Source: Marthasterias glacialis
Lineage: Eukaryota > Echinodermata > Asteroidea > Forcipulatida > Asteriidae
Direction: 5' to 3'
DNA length: 64,000 nt
Assembly (NCBI GenBank): GCA_911728455.2
Contig: OU452225.1
Coordinates: 22,540,495 to 22,604,494 of the forward strand
The notes under the pieces were generated by a model that saw nothing but the letters and a program-made list of their open reading frames with translations, ran no database searches and had not been told where the DNA came from. Both the position numbers and the translations under genes were made by a program. Below are positions 1 through 14,500 of the stretch, piece after piece (the stretch's first letter is position 1; each line of letters begins with the position of its first letter).

Positions 1-1175
1 AGATGCAGTTCCCCTACAATCTCCTTCAAAACTGCAAAAAGGCAGCTGCAGTCTACAACAGGCAGTAAATCTTGTAGGTTTGAATTGTGAGGCCATTAGC
101 TGTGATTATACGATAAGAGTAGCATGCGTAAAGGTAGCTAAAGTACCAAAGGGTAGTCGAGTAGTGTCGCGCAGAAAAATACTTATTTCATTGGCAGAAT
201 ACTGATTTTTAGGCTTCAGAATACTGATTTTCTCAATTTAAGGTTGGCAGCTCTGAGCAAGTATATCCATGTCAGGTTAAAGCACAGTTTGGATGGCACC
301 GTGTGACTTTTCTGCATAACCGAGAGCAGTATCATCTGCATAGATATACTGTTTGGAGGTAGTATTTGGAATATCTGCAGTGTATATGTTGAAGAGGGTT
401 GGAGCCAGTACAGAGCCTTGCGGCAGGCCATTTCTGAGCTGACGTTTTCTGCTGCAGTCATTATTTGATTTCTCCAGGATGAAGGTACGGTTTGGATCAT
501 AGTCATGATGAACCTGATCAGCTTTACATTAGGGATTTATCTTGAGCAGTTTGGAGAGCAGGCCGTGATGCCATACAGTATCATAGGCTGCTGTTAAATC
601 AATAAGCAGAGCACCAAACATCTCTTTCCTTTGAAATGTTGCTTCAATGTCATGTACCAAGCGGGCAATCTGGTCAGTTGTTGAGCAGCCCTTGTAGAAG
701 TTAGCTTGTGAGTGTGGTAGGTGTCGTTCTACTCTGTCATTGATACGGGTAAGGATAACTCTTTCCATCAGTTTGTAGGTGATACTCAGAAGAGATATTG
801 GGCAGTCGCAGGTGCTTTGACTGTAGGGAGAGAGGTGTGGTTGATAGTTGCTGGTGATGGCTTATATGCATTCACAATTTGGTGGTTACTGGCTTCAATG
901 ATGTTTCATTCAGTTGCACTCATTGCTAATGACTTTTGTAACAGCTTTGCACAAATGCCATCGCTTGTATATGACACGATGCCGTGGCGCTTGTTAGGGA
1001 GAAAGTCTATGATGTTAAAACCCTCTATAGCAAGTTTAGATTCATCATTGACGTGGGTTTGTTGTAGGAGGATGACATTGGCATTGTTCTCGTCTGCAAG
1101 ATGTCGGATAAGATCACGTTTGGCTCTCGTGAGGCCTTCGACAGTACACAGATTTTGGTAGTAGACATAACTCAC
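1..1175 (-). mobile_element. Decayed non-LTR retrotransposon (LINE): endonuclease and reverse transcriptase remnants
   Basis: Read on the minus strand. About 1175-906 encodes the start of an APE-type endonuclease (KRDLIRHLADENNANVILLQ, then THVNDES). About 768-529 encodes the reverse transcriptase fingers (QANFYKGCSTTDQIARLVHD, then LLIDLTAAYDTVWH). About 490-290, in another frame, encodes the palm with NGLPQGSVLAPTLFNIYTAD and the catalytic YADDTAL motif. The endonuclease C-terminus and the linker before the RT are missing, and frames change, so the copy is internally deleted and dead. The fragment appears to continue left of the window. The combination of APE endonuclease and YADD RT defines a LINE; the clade (Jockey/I/CR1-like) is not settled. 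It lies antisense to DNAH2, inside an intron. Confidence 0.85.
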
Positions 1176-2380
1176 TGAGTTGTCTTGAAGAATACACAGG
1201 CTCCCAGAAATCTGTAAAAACTGTTGAGTATTTAGTGGTAGTAGTGACTTTCTTTTGCAGTTAGCGTATTGAAAGATTCAGGTTGTTGGCTTTGGTTGAC
1301 TGTTGCTTGCACTTCAATCGTAACAGGGTCACCATGTGAAGGTAGCCAACCACGTCTGCGATTGATCAATACAGCATGGGCGGAGCATTCATGGGAAATG
1401 TAAGCCTGGGCGAATAGTGAAGTTCACTATCCGGCCAATTATCCGCCGATAGTCGTTGTTTTTTTTTTTTTTTTTTTTTTTAAGAGTCAAAAACACCCCT
1501 TTTCTGAATAATAAGATAACTTTTATATACATATGCAGTTTAAATTTGAAATTTAATTATTATAAGTCAAATATACACAAAATATTGGAGGAAAACACAG
1601 AAGGGACAAAAATGAAAGGAAAAAAAAATACAAAAAACTAAAAGCTGCCACAATGCATACAGTGATTTTGCATGCATGGCTTGAGACTAGACTAATCCAA
1701 ATCTTTAATGGGAACAACTCTCAAAGACAGTAGTATAATGTGGTGAAGGATGCACACAACTCAGTGCTAGCAGTAACACAACATCCCCTCATAAAAATCA
1801 GTTAGTCTGATTCAATGATGAAAAAAGGTTGCATTGATTGCATTTCACGGCCAGGCGGGCTGAATAGACCGATCCATTAAGCCCCGTCTACTAACAGATT
1901 GACCAATCACAGCCTTGACAATGCCACTGAAAATCCAACAAAATGGTTTAACAGTGTTTCTGTCTGCATTGTTCTTTGGACTCAAGGCACTGCTCAAAAG
2001 ACCACCAAACTAAATCCTATCTTCACTTGATAGTAAACATGTTGGAGTGTTGAGGCAAGGGATATGAATCCCATGTCCTATTAACTATCCTAACCAGTCC
2101 CGAGAGACCAGCTTAAATCCAATTTAGCTACAAAATATAAGTGATAATTTGACTGGAAATGGAAAATCACCCTCTTGACCCATGTAAGATTAACCCACAA
2201 ATAAATATTATTAATGTAGGACACAACAAATTATTTGTTTGTCTTTGCTTCTACACTAGTAATTACTGTATACATTTGAAAACTAGAGTCATAATTTACA
2301 GCGCAATTGACCAGAAATGAATCATGGTCATGAGCTTGGTTTTACAATTTGTAATTATTCAATCATTTTATTATTGACAG
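1176..2380. other. DNAH2 intron sequence with T23 tract
   Basis: This is the 3' part of the intron before the first visible dynein exon. A run of 23 T lies at 1459-1481. Just before it, a short inverted repeat (ATAGTGAAGTTCACTAT, about 1417-1433) suggests the edge of a small DNA element. I recognise no exon in 1176-2380. Confidence 0.5.
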
Positions 2381-2591
2381 TCTACTATATGAAAAGCGTA
2401 AGGAGCTTGGGGATGCTGCTAATAAATTAAAGAATGGTCTCTACAAAATTGATGATACACGAGCTAAAGTAGAGGTGATGTCTGTTGAGCTGGAAGAAGC
2501 CAAGACGAAAGTGGCTCAGTTTCAGAAGCAGTGTGAGGAATACCTAGTTATTATTGTACAGCAGAAGCGGGAGGCTGATGAACAACAGAAG
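2381..2591 (+). CDS. DNAH2: DNAH2 exon 1 of window: stalk coiled coil 1
   Basis: The acceptor is ttattgacag and the donor gtactg. The exon starts with the last base of a split codon and ends in phase 0, giving residues 1-70. It begins LLYEKRKELGDAANKLKNGL and contains the family-invariant CEEYLVIIVQQKREADEQQK. The heptad-rich helix is the ascending arm of the dynein stalk, directly after AAA4. Confidence 0.95.
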
Positions 2592-5500
2592 GTACTGGAA
2601 ACCACTAAGCACTCTAGTCAGTGAAAATAGATGGATGGATGTATTTCCATATTTAATTTAGGTTTTCCCGACCAATTTCCAAATAATTATTTCTGATCTT
2701 TTTCACTATCAGGCATACATATTTTTGAGATTTTTACACATGCGAGCAAATTCAGATTTCTCTTTCAGTGCATTCACTTTCGTTTAGTGCATTCAAAATT
2801 TAACATTGTAGCATTCTTACATTAAGTTTTTGGCACCTTTTATTGTTCAAAGCATTTAAATCAGTAAACATCTTTGCACACCATGTTTTCTTATTCATTT
2901 GTTTTTTATACATTTGTGGGCAATTAATCTCATTGTTTTGTCACTCAAATCAAAATGACTTTCAATCGATGTGTTTTTCTCTTTTCGTCTATGGTCTGTT
3001 TTTTCAAATTATTTCCCTTTTTAAAATTGAGAATGTAAACTAACAAAATGGGTTATATCACAAAATAATAAAACTAAAAGATTAAAAAAAAATTTTTTCA
3101 ATGGGTTTTTCCTCACTGGTTAAAAAGTCTGAACACAAAAAATGTATAAATATATGAGGGGCATCTTTATGTTGGTTATATGCTTACTTCATATTTCACT
3201 GTGTTGCTGTTCTGTTTCCATCTGTTTTGTAAATTTGAAAATGCATTTATTGCCAATACACTGATCTCTTGATGTGCTGCTTGTCTGGGCATGTACATGT
3301 ATGTTCAGGCACAGGTTGGTAAGTTCTTAATGTTTCCACGGGCCACAATTTTTTGTGTCTGAAAACTTAATTAAAGAAACCTGTGCATCTACGCTGAGAA
3401 AACTTTTATAGGACTACACACAATCAGACAAGTGTGAACATTCTGAAAAGATGTTTGAAATAGTTGAATATGTTTGCCATTAATGAAAATGAATGCCCTA
3501 TCAGCCCCTACAGCCAGTTCAGATAAAATTGAATGAACATTGCGATACTTGAATTTGAATGCATCTTTAATACATAGAATGCTTGGATAATGTAAAGCGC
3601 ATTGAGACTTTATTGTGAAATGCACTATATAAGAACTAGTTATTATTATTATTGTTATAGTGAAATTGAATGTTTTTGATTCTTGAATGACAATTTGCGT
3701 GTTCTTTTATTTTTAATCTAAACTGAATGACCCAGGCATTAAATTGAATGAATTGATTATGCAAATCTTATTGATATTCCATTGTTAATGCATGCAATTA
3801 CAATTTTTTTATACTCAGAGTGTTCAAGCTCGAAGTGAAAAGATTGGTGAAGAGGAAGTGCGATGTCAAGCAATGGCAGATGCTGCGCAGCAGGACCTTG
3901 CTGAAGCATTACCAGCTTTGGAAGAAGCTGTCAAGGTATTTATCGTCCTACATGCTGACACATTGAAACCTTGTTGCTTTTCCCTGATATTTGGGCAATC
4001 ATTACGATGAGTTTTAAAGTTATTAAAATCAATTTGATACAAAGTGAAGCTGTGTTTTAACAAGATAGTCGAGGTCACTTACTTTTCCTTTCCTTCCGCG
4101 CTGCTCAAAGTGAGTGTATAGGCACTAGTGTCTGTTACATGATGAGTGGGATTGAGCGGGAAGTGTAACTATCCGTCATTCGGTGATGCAAAACCACTCC
4201 TTGTATTCTGTCCTCATCATGTCCTTTGCCTTGTTAAATGGAGGTGTATCCTCCTTGGGCTCAGAGACTGAATTTTGGTCTGCAAGTCTGGTCTCACATA
4301 AAGCAGCAATGTCAATGGTGTAACACGCCATTTCTTTCACTACAAGAGCTGTACTCCTTTTAGGTCTTAGGTCTTCATGTTTTTCATGTTCTTTTGTATT
4401 TGTACTTGGACCGCTGAGGGTTCACACTATCAGCTGCGGTATGCTGATCACTTAGTTTGTGACAAACAATGTTTAAGACACTTTTCAAGTAGTACTAGGG
4501 CTGCTGAGTCACCTAGAATGCAGTTGAACTCCTCTGTTACCTCAGGGTCAGAGCCCACCTACGTGCAGGATCAGAAGTAAGTTGACTAATGTTGGATTTG
4601 TTAACTGCAGTTATTTAAAAAGTGATAACAGTAACAACCTTAAAAAGCAGGTTCTCCGCTGAATATGTAGTGCTCTTACAAATTAGTTCATAAAACCTCC
4701 AATTAAATCAAAACAAATAAGTGCCTTAATGTTTTGTGTTTTGATGTTTATTTTTTAAGGCTTTAGAGTCATTGAACAAGAAAGACATTGGGGAGATCAA
4801 GTCATATGGCCGTCCGCCAGCTTTAGTTGAGAAAGTGATGGAAGCTGTTATGATCCTGAAAGGATGTGAACCTACATGGGCTGAGGCTAAGAGACAACTA
4901 GGTAACTATTTGTGAACACTACCTGAACACTTGCTTCATAGGCTTGTCAGAGTTATTATATAAATTTAATGTCTTAAGTCCTATCTAAAATATTACTTAT
5001 CACTTTACTACTTGAAAATCAGTTGAATGAAAATTATGATGTATGAAACTTTTGAGATGAAATGCCCATGCTATGTAAATGTAGTTAATGAGTACAGGGT
5101 AAAAGTGTGTACTATTTTATCAAGAGAGGACAATTAAATGATGTAGTTCTTCCAATGGAATGAACATACATTTTGGATCAGACTTTACTGATGTAGTTAT
5201 AAGCACTTTGTGCAAGTGTTGTAACATTTAAAATGACATGTCTTAATATCTAAAGCACTAAGCAAGTAATCCAGGATGTAGTTTAAAACATTGAACACGG
5301 ATTACTTAATAAATACATTCACAGACGTAAATCCTGTTTGTTTTGTTTGTTGGGGGGTGGGGGGAGACAATGCTGTTACTGATTCATGCTGCACACTTAA
5401 ATGTTCTGAGTATCAGCTCCCTTCATCAAAGACCCTGGAAACACCCCTGATAGTAAGCAAAATTATGGAGCATACATAATCGCATATTATATTTGTAATG

Positions 5501-8500
5501 AGTAATGTTTCCAAATTTCAAAATAATCTTAACCATTTTGTAATAACAAAAATAGATTCAATGCATATTGGGGTCCTGGCGTTTCATTTCTGGAAGGGTT
5601 AGGTTGCATTCATAAAAAAATAAAAACTTGAAGAAAATCCTAATTTCAGGCTTAAACCTGAGCTGACCACTCATCAAGTATAAATCAAGAAGATTTTGCC
5701 CTAGCCAAAGTTGCTGTGGATTTTGTTTGACTTTAACAATCCTCTTGTTTTGTCTGTAGATGACTTCACACAATTTTAAGTTGGTGCTATATTAAAATGA
5801 TTGTTTTTTTCTTATTCTCTTTTACCCACATTTTTTATTTGCCCATTCTTTTAGGTAACCAGAACTTTATTAAAGAACTAATAGAGTTTGACAAGGACAA
5901 CATGTCTGATCGTGTCTTAAAGCGTATAGGTCAATATTGTGCTCAGCCTGACTTCCAACCAGACATCATTGGACGTGTCTCAGCAGCTGCACGTTCCCTT
6001 TGTCTTTGGGTACGAGCCATGGATGTGTATGGTCGTATCTTTAGAGTGGTTGAACCCAAGAAGCAGCGTTTGAATAATGCTACCTCTATGCTCGCTGAGA
6101 AGCAAGCTATTCTTGCTGATGCCAAAGCAAAACTTAAAGAGGTTTGTAGTAAAGCGAAATAATATATTTTAATTTACCCCTAATCTTAAAATAATAATTT
6201 ATAAATACCCAAGACAGTTTAGGGATTCTTATGGGTTGAAAGGTGGTCACATGACTGTGTTTACCTGGTATTAAACGGCTGATAAAGACACAGCTGGAGC
6301 TGTTTAAGACGGGTTGTTTTAGTCTGGTTTCCTGCTTTTATACTGTAACACTAGGAAATGTATATGAAGGGGTGCTAAACAGACCCATAGTGCGAATAGG
6401 CTCCTGAACATAAAATTACAGCAAAAATCATTGCAAAGTGAGCAAGGTTTGTTGTGTCATTCTCTGATTTTTTTTACATTTTATTTTTTAATAATAAACG
6501 GGCATTTATGAATGGGAATAAAAGAGTGGTCTTAATCGGCCCTTTAAAACCTTAGTGTTGCGACCATGTGATAAAAAGGCCCTCGCTTCGGCTCGGGCCA
6601 TGCCACTGATGGTTTTAAACGGTTGATTAAGACCTCGTCGCCAGAATGAATGATTTGTGAACAATATGTGCACTTAAGCACACTTCCACATTTTGTTTAT
6701 TAGCTGACAATTTGTTGTAACAATTGAATGTGAATTATTGTAGTTGTTGTTAAGTATGGAGATTGATTTATTCTTGTTTGGTACCATGTAATTAGGAGTT
6801 CAAAAGGAGGGATTTGTGTTACTTAAAACCTTACTCTGGTTTGGTGCTACCATACAGTGCTCTCTCATCAACCCATAGTGTGCTGAACCTTTAGCCTTGA
6901 ATACATGTTCATTATTGTTATTGTTTTGTCAAAATTTTTATTATTATTGTTATTATTTTTTACTGTCCGGCAAACTCTCATTGCTTTAACACATAAAACT
7001 TGTGTGTGGTTGATCTCTGGAAGTACAGACTTAAAAACCACAAACAATACATCAAATCAAAGCTTGTACTCTAACTTGGATACAAACATCATGATGCCAA
7101 CATTGCGTCACTGTTGCCTGTTTTATAGATATGTTAAAATTTGTGGCGAGCTTTTTTGGGAGACGTCTTTGTCATGCGTTTCCATTTGTACACGTTTTGA
7201 AGCCCTCGCCACACAACTAATTCCATAATTTCCAACTCTTGCACCGTTTTATATAAATAGTTATCCGTAGATTAAACCAAGTGTTTTATGTAAAGTAAAG
7301 TATGTTTTTAAAAGTGAATGAACAGTCAAGTACGCAAGAATTTGGATGAACCTACATGTATAATCAAGGTTTCAACAATGTAGTATTGGTTTTTGTCATT
7401 TAATCTGTAGAGGCAATGTACTCAGAGGGAAATTGTTCATTAATAAGCTTAACAACAGGGATATTTCATGACTGGCCTCAGAACCTTAATATTTGTTGTT
7501 GATTTCTTTGTAATTATGCTGCATATATCTATTGTAAGTTTCATATTTTTCTTTCCCTTTTCCAAGGTGACAGATAGAATGGAAATGTTAAAAAAGCAAT
7601 ATGATGAAAAATTGGCTGAAAAGGAACAGCTACGTATTAAGGCAGAGCAGATGGAAATCAAATTAGAAAGAGCTGGAAAGCTGGTTTCTGGTTTGGCTGG
7701 TGAGCGAGATCGATGGGAGGAAAATGTCAAGGTTAGTCCAAATAATTAATTAGATTCCGTCAAAGAAGTATTTTGAAAGTACAGCTTTTAATTGAATCAA
7801 GGGTTTGACTAACATCCACAGGTGGTGATTTCATGTCTTCTTTCATATGTCAATACATTACAGGATTTTTTCACTTTCTGTCTTTATCAACTAAAGAAAT
7901 GTGTACATTAGTAATCAAGGCTAGAATGGTGAATTCACTAGCTACAGTGTGATGTGCTCATTTTCTTTTTATTTGTAAATTTTCAACTTGATGTAAATTG
8001 TAATGTTGTTTTGGATGATGATATTTGAATGAAGATAACCAATAAATCAAACTAGATTTTTGTTGAGGGTGGTATTGATACCTTTAAAAGCTATGCACTC
8101 TTGACATTTACAAATAACACTTTGTTTAGGAGTATTCAGTACTGTCATAAGACTCATGAGCATGAGATCTCATAGTTTAACTAAGTGTGAAACTATGGAT
8201 TAGTTGGATATTTTTGCACAGTGAGATGTACAGTAGCTAGTGTTACCCAATTTGCAGTTCTTTACCACATGAGAGCATGTGTAAACCAAATTTACAGATG
8301 CAAAATAAGTTAAACGAACTGGTTTTTCTATTGGTATTAGTATTATATTTATTTTATTATTAGTATTGTTTATTTGGCCATTGATACAAAGAAGCAACAT
8401 AGAGGCATCCAAAATAAGATAAAACTGTAATTGTGGTGCAAGGAAATTAGCCGATGAAAACACCCTCATGTGATAAAAATACGGCCAATTAACAATTGCA

Positions 8501-11500
8501 AATTAACATTTTAAAGGGCATAATAAACACCTTTTAGCTTTTAACCAGTTGCCGCGGGGATTCTTTTGTTTTTCCTGTCCCCCTGGCGGAATTATTTTGT
8601 TGGAATTGCCAGAATCTTTTTTCTTTGAGAAAACAAACCCTGACTTGACAAACCAAGAAAAAAAACACCTCTTTTTCGTGCGTTTTGTTTTCTCCACCAA
8701 GAAAATGTCAAATTCACACAACTTTACCTACCGTGCTACGGCATAGGATTGGTACTAAACCCAGAACCATGGCTTCATTCCCGATTCACTCTGACTTACC
8801 CCATTGAGTTGAAATATTATAAATGAACAGTGGTGGAAGCCTATTGATGTCTCATAATCCTCTTCTTGGAACAAAGGGACAAAGGTCTGGAATTGGGGAT
8901 TGCACAAAAACCATCTCTCAATAGCCAGAAAACGGCGAGATAGTGAAGACCATGTTTTGTCTTTGTGTGGGTGAAACAAAAGGCTAGACAGCATGTGCAT
9001 GGTCTGTGCACGCTGAGTAGTAGAATTTCCGGGCGACCTTTGTTCTGGTATTCCAATTTTACACAATGACGTCTTTACCCGGCTTCTGTTTCCAGGCAGG
9101 GGAAACATTTATACATCTCATTTGGCAGCTACTGGTTTAATGACACTCTTTGATGTTTAATAGGAATTGGAAGAAAACATGGTGTTCTTAGTTGGGGATT
9201 GTTTGGTTGCTGCTGCCTTCCTGTCATACACAGGACCATTCTTGTCCGAGTATAGAGATCATCTTGTCAAAGAAGTATGGCTCAAAGAGGTACGTTCATC
9301 TTTCTGAATTCTCCCATTTCTTTGTTTGATGTGTAAGTCTATTTCCTCTAGTTGTTATAAATTATTTTTTTATTTAGTTATTCAAGGTGTATCAAAAATC
9401 TAATCATGATGCCATTGTCAAAGTTGCATTGAATTGTTTTAAACTTTCCAAATGGAAGTAGTGTACTTGAGGATTCTTCTTTCATAATCTTTCATAAAAC
9501 TTGTGAGCCTAGGTCTGTTTATGGGTTGGTAGACAGGTATGTAATTGTTGTCCATATAAAAACTAAAATGTTTGGTTTTCATTGACTAAACATTTGCTAA
9601 GATGCAAAATAAATTGGACAAAGAACTATAAATAGCATCAAAAACCTTTTCACACAAAATAATAATAATAATAGTACGAATGTTATAGACTTATATGGCA
9701 CACTTAACCAGCAAACCGATCAAGGCACTTGCAGAAAACAAGCAGTGAAAGAATTCAAATGCACACTCAAGTCTGAGTGAAATAACTAGCTATGCAAATG
9801 ATTTTTTTTAAGCTGTCCAAAGATGTCATTTGACCGAGTGTGGCAGTAGGTGCGGCCTTGACAAAGGTTTGCTGACCTTGAAAATGGGTCTAGTTTTTAG
9901 TTCTGCAAACAGATTTGAAATTGAAGAACAGAAAATCAAACCCTTTTGCATGAAGGATATAAGCTCACAGAGACACTGAGGAGCAGACTATGTAGGATCT
10001 TAAAGATAAGAAGACAAATCTCAAAACAGTCTTAATTATTGGAAGCCAATGTAGCTCTCACAGAAAAGGAGAAAATGTGGTTGTATTTTCAAAATCGGAA
10101 ATTGACCCCAGCTGCATTATTCAGGACATGTTGCAAGCGAGATGTTGAAGTAGATGTAAGGCCAACCAGTAGAGCTTGCAATAATCCAACATGAAGAAAC
10201 AAAAGAATGGATGACCTCTGCTGTTTGATGTGAATGGTACTTGCAGATTCTGCTATTGCATCAGTCATGTGTATGTGGAAATTAACACAAACTTGAGATG
10301 TGTTCATTCAAACTGAACAAACAGTCAAACACAACTCCCAAGTTAGTTGCAAGCAAAAGTGGAAACTAACACTCATGGTCAGTGATGGTGAGATGTAGTG
10401 AGATGAAACTTGAGTGTTCAAACGGAGATCCAAGTACAAGGAATGGTGTTTGTTCGGGGTTTTTTTCGGCATTAAAATGTAGAAATTTGCAAATCATCCA
10501 TGACCAGAGGTGACAGTCGTGTATATGGTTGAAAGATGTTGCGGTACCAGTAAATCTAGGGTTCTCCCATGTTTTGTTTTGAACTTCGGGAGGTTCTTTC
10601 AAATTTTTGAAGCTCCAAATGCGTAACGCGGAGCCCTGAAGAGCATATATTTGATTACGCTTTAAAATAATTATATCAATACTTTTGTTCTTGGGAAAAA
10701 AATATATCAGTTGTTTAATTCATACACAAAATAATTTCATGTTTTATGAAAAAGTATCTTTTGTTTTGACTTTCAAAAGTATTTGCCATTTAGGAGCATT
10801 CTTCTTGAGTCTAGAAAGAATTTGTAATCTTTACAAAAATGCACCAAATGCTAGATCTCAACAGGAAACTTTATTTTGAAACAAGTACATTTTGTAGTTG
10901 GCAATGGGGTTCAGTTGCGGTTTGGACTTTGACATGAACAAATCTTGAGAATTTAGAGGTTTTTGTTTTGTTTTTTTTAACCAACAATTTCACAGGCTTT
11001 CCTCTCATTGATCAGGCATTTACTTGGGGAACCCAAAGTAAGAGGGGGATATTTCCTGTGTTTCTACATGCAAAATGAATTCAAGTTGACTCTTGTTAAG
11101 CAAAAGTGAAGGGAAAGAGAAAAAAATATATAAAAATTGATAATCATAAATTTTGGCAACATTTACTTTAACCAGTTGCTGCCGTGATTCTTCCATTTTT
11201 TTGACAAAGCCAAGAGAACAAAGATTTTCTGTATTGCATCATAAGTTTTGTTTTCCGAGGAAATGTCAAATTCCTGCACCATGAATTGCAAAACATCGCC
11301 TTTACCTACGGCATAGGATTGGTACTAAACCCCTGAACCATGGGTGGATTGCGGGTTCACTCTCACTTACCTCCATTAAGCCGAAATACAAAGAATAAAC
11401 AATGGTGAAAGCCTCTCGATGTCTCGTAATCCCCTTCTGAGTACAAAAGGACAAAGGTTTATAGTTGGGTACACAAAAATTAGGCCTCTCAATGGCCACA

Positions 11501-14500
11501 AAATGCAACAATATTTGAGACCTTTATGGTCCTTGTGTGGGTGAAACGAAGCTTTAGACGGCATGTGTTTGGTCTGTGCATGCTACGCAGTTGAATGTCT
11601 GGGCAACTTTCATTCCGGTGGTCCGAAATTACATAATGGCATCTTAACCAGGTGGTGCCGGATGTCCTGTTTACACAAAAATGTTTCCCCTGCCTGGAAA
11701 CGGATGTCATCGTACGACGCCATTATGTCGTTTCGGACCACCGTACCGAAGTTCGCTCGATCATTCAACTGCGGAGCGTGCGCAGACCACGCACACGCCG
11801 TCTAAGGCTTTGAATCACCCACACAAGTACAAAAAAAAGGTTTAAAATATTCTCGCATTTTGTGGCCATTGAGAGGCGGTATTTGTGTAATCCCCGATTA
11901 TAGACCTTTGTCTTATTGTTCCAAGAAGGGGATTACGAGTCATCGAGAGGCTTCCAACATTGTTCATTCATTGTATTTCGGCGGAAGGGAGTTAAGTCAG
12001 AGTGAGCCGGCAATCGAGCCATGGTTCCGTGTTTAGTGCCACTCCTATGCCATAGGTAACGGCCGATGTTTTGCAATTCAGGCTGTGTAAGTTTGACACT
12101 TCTCAGTTGAGAAACAAAATGGATGATTCAACAAAGAGAATCTTTTTTTCTTTTGGCATTGTCAAGTCAGGGTTCCTTTGTGCCAGCGGTACCTTCAAAG
12201 AAAAAAGATTCTGGCATTTCCGCCAAAAGAATCCCGCCAGGGGGATGGGACAAAAAAAAAGAATTCCGGCAGCAACTGGTTAAAACGGCTTCTGTTTCCA
12301 GACAGGGGAAACATTTTCGTGTATTCACACCACCCAGTTTAAACTTGTTAATCATCCAGTTATAGCACCAGCCTCAGTTTTAAGGCTGTGCATCTACGGG
12401 TAATTTTAGAACCGGGTACCCGAAATAAATACCGGTCGGGTACCCAGGTACCCGTGAGGAAGCCAGCAAGTACTAAATTATATATACCTCACATACAATT
12501 CACACCGTATCTACATGCCATGCAACATGCACACGTATAGACATTAATTAATAGACACCCAGTGGGCAAGATAAAAGACGACCGACATCAGCTGTGTGAA
12601 GAGTGAGTGAAACCTTACACCACCATTTCTGAATTGACTCAGTGGACAGCTTGTCAGTTAACTTTTTTTTCTTAAATTGCCGACACAACATTTGCAGACA
12701 CATTTTTTAAATTTTTTTTTATTTGAAAAAAACGTGCAGCCTAATTTTTTTCGGGTAATCGAATCAGGAAAAAGGAACCGGGTACCCGAAACAATGGTCG
12801 GGTACCTGGGTATCCCTCACAGGCTTACTCAGTTTTTTACATTTTAAAACAATGTTCTAAAACACTATGTGTAATATTTTCATTTAGCCATATCAACTCC
12901 TCTGACAAACTCAAAATACATGCCTCACGGAACACCTGAAGGTGCAGTGTATGAGTGCTAAGTTCATCATTTTTATTGATTAAGTAGCAAACATTACCAA
13001 ATAAGATAGTTGACAGTGATGGGCTTATTTGTGGTTGCAATCATTGCAGAAGATTGTTGTATAAATATGTTGCTGGTTCGTGTTGTTAAGAGAGGTGATA
13101 CTTGTTACAGCTTTTAAGCATTTAATGCTCACTATTTGCTTCATGAATAAGGTGTAAAATGTGGTCATTCCATTTGATATAATAGTTAATCTGAAAGCCA
13201 ATTGTTTTTTAACACACTCGCCTAATTTTACTTAGTTTCACTTTGCTGTAACACCATGTGAAATTATCTACCATTGCCGAGTATAGTAAGTTCTAATAAG
13301 AACTCGTCCTAAATTCTGAAAGAACTTGTCCTTCTATTTATCTCCTTCTGCAGAGCAGATAGGGGAACTTGAGACCTCTACTCTTCCTTTGTGGATCAGT
13401 GGAATTCTCTTATTTAACTTCACTATCCCTGATTGAGAAAAGTTGGTCTCAGGTGCTTTTTTCTTCTTTTTGGATCAAACCTCTATCCACATTATTACTT
13501 ATACAGACTCTATTCATTAAAAGACTCTATTGCATACAACAATTATGAAGTATAATAAATCTAAACTACTTATTTTACTACTCCTCTTTATCAGGTTCGT
13601 AAGTTAGGCGTTCCATGCAGCCCTGATTTTAGTTTTGCAACATTCTTGTCAAAACCAACTGCTGTGAGAGATTGGAATATACAGGGACTACCTACAGATT
13701 CATTCTCTACAGAGAATGGGGTTATCGTGACAAGGGGGAGCAGGTAATGTTATGGTGCATCACTAAGTTGCACTCTTTTGATTGAGTTGTATTTAAAATA
13801 CAGATTTTGTTACTTACAAAAATATTATTTAAGTATTACAACTTTTTTACAAACCAAGTTACAAGGCATTAAAAGACATTTATCAATTCAGATTTAAAAA
13901 CAAAAAAGATACAAAAGTGAAAGATATGATTGCTTATAGAAGCTACCAGCAATGCACTTTGGAAACATCATAAATTAAAAATTAGTTCGCAGTATTTATT
14001 GAATGAAATTATTAATAGCTGAAAGTACACAAGTTAAATTGGTGGAATGATAAAACAACCAAAGCCAGCTCCTTAAATGTTTATGTGATGGAGCAAGGAT
14101 GCATGAATCAATTACCACAGAGCCTACACCGTTGTTAGCTCAATGAATACCTTCAACATTAGACAATGTTTGTGATTAACTAGTGTGAATTTTTTAACAA
14201 TCGTTTTTCCATTTTGTTTAGATGGCCCTTAATGGTTGATCCTCAGGGCCAAGCCATTAAATGGATCAAAAACATGGAGGGAAAACGCAACCTGAAAGTG
14301 ATTGATCTTCAACAGCATGATTACTTGCGTACTCTTGAAAATGCTGTCCAGTATGGATTCCCTGTTTTACTACAGAATGTTCAAGAAGAACTGGATCCAT
14401 CACTCTCTCCAATCCTCAATAAGTCAGTCATCAAAAGAGGTAAGTTACCAAATTTATTTGAGTAATTCTTATGGCATACTTGATGACATCGCTTTCAACT

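Noticed and set aside
12071..12365. Open frames of 70-80 codons
   Set aside because: They lie wholly inside the TTAA-flanked element, in which several copies carry different stops.
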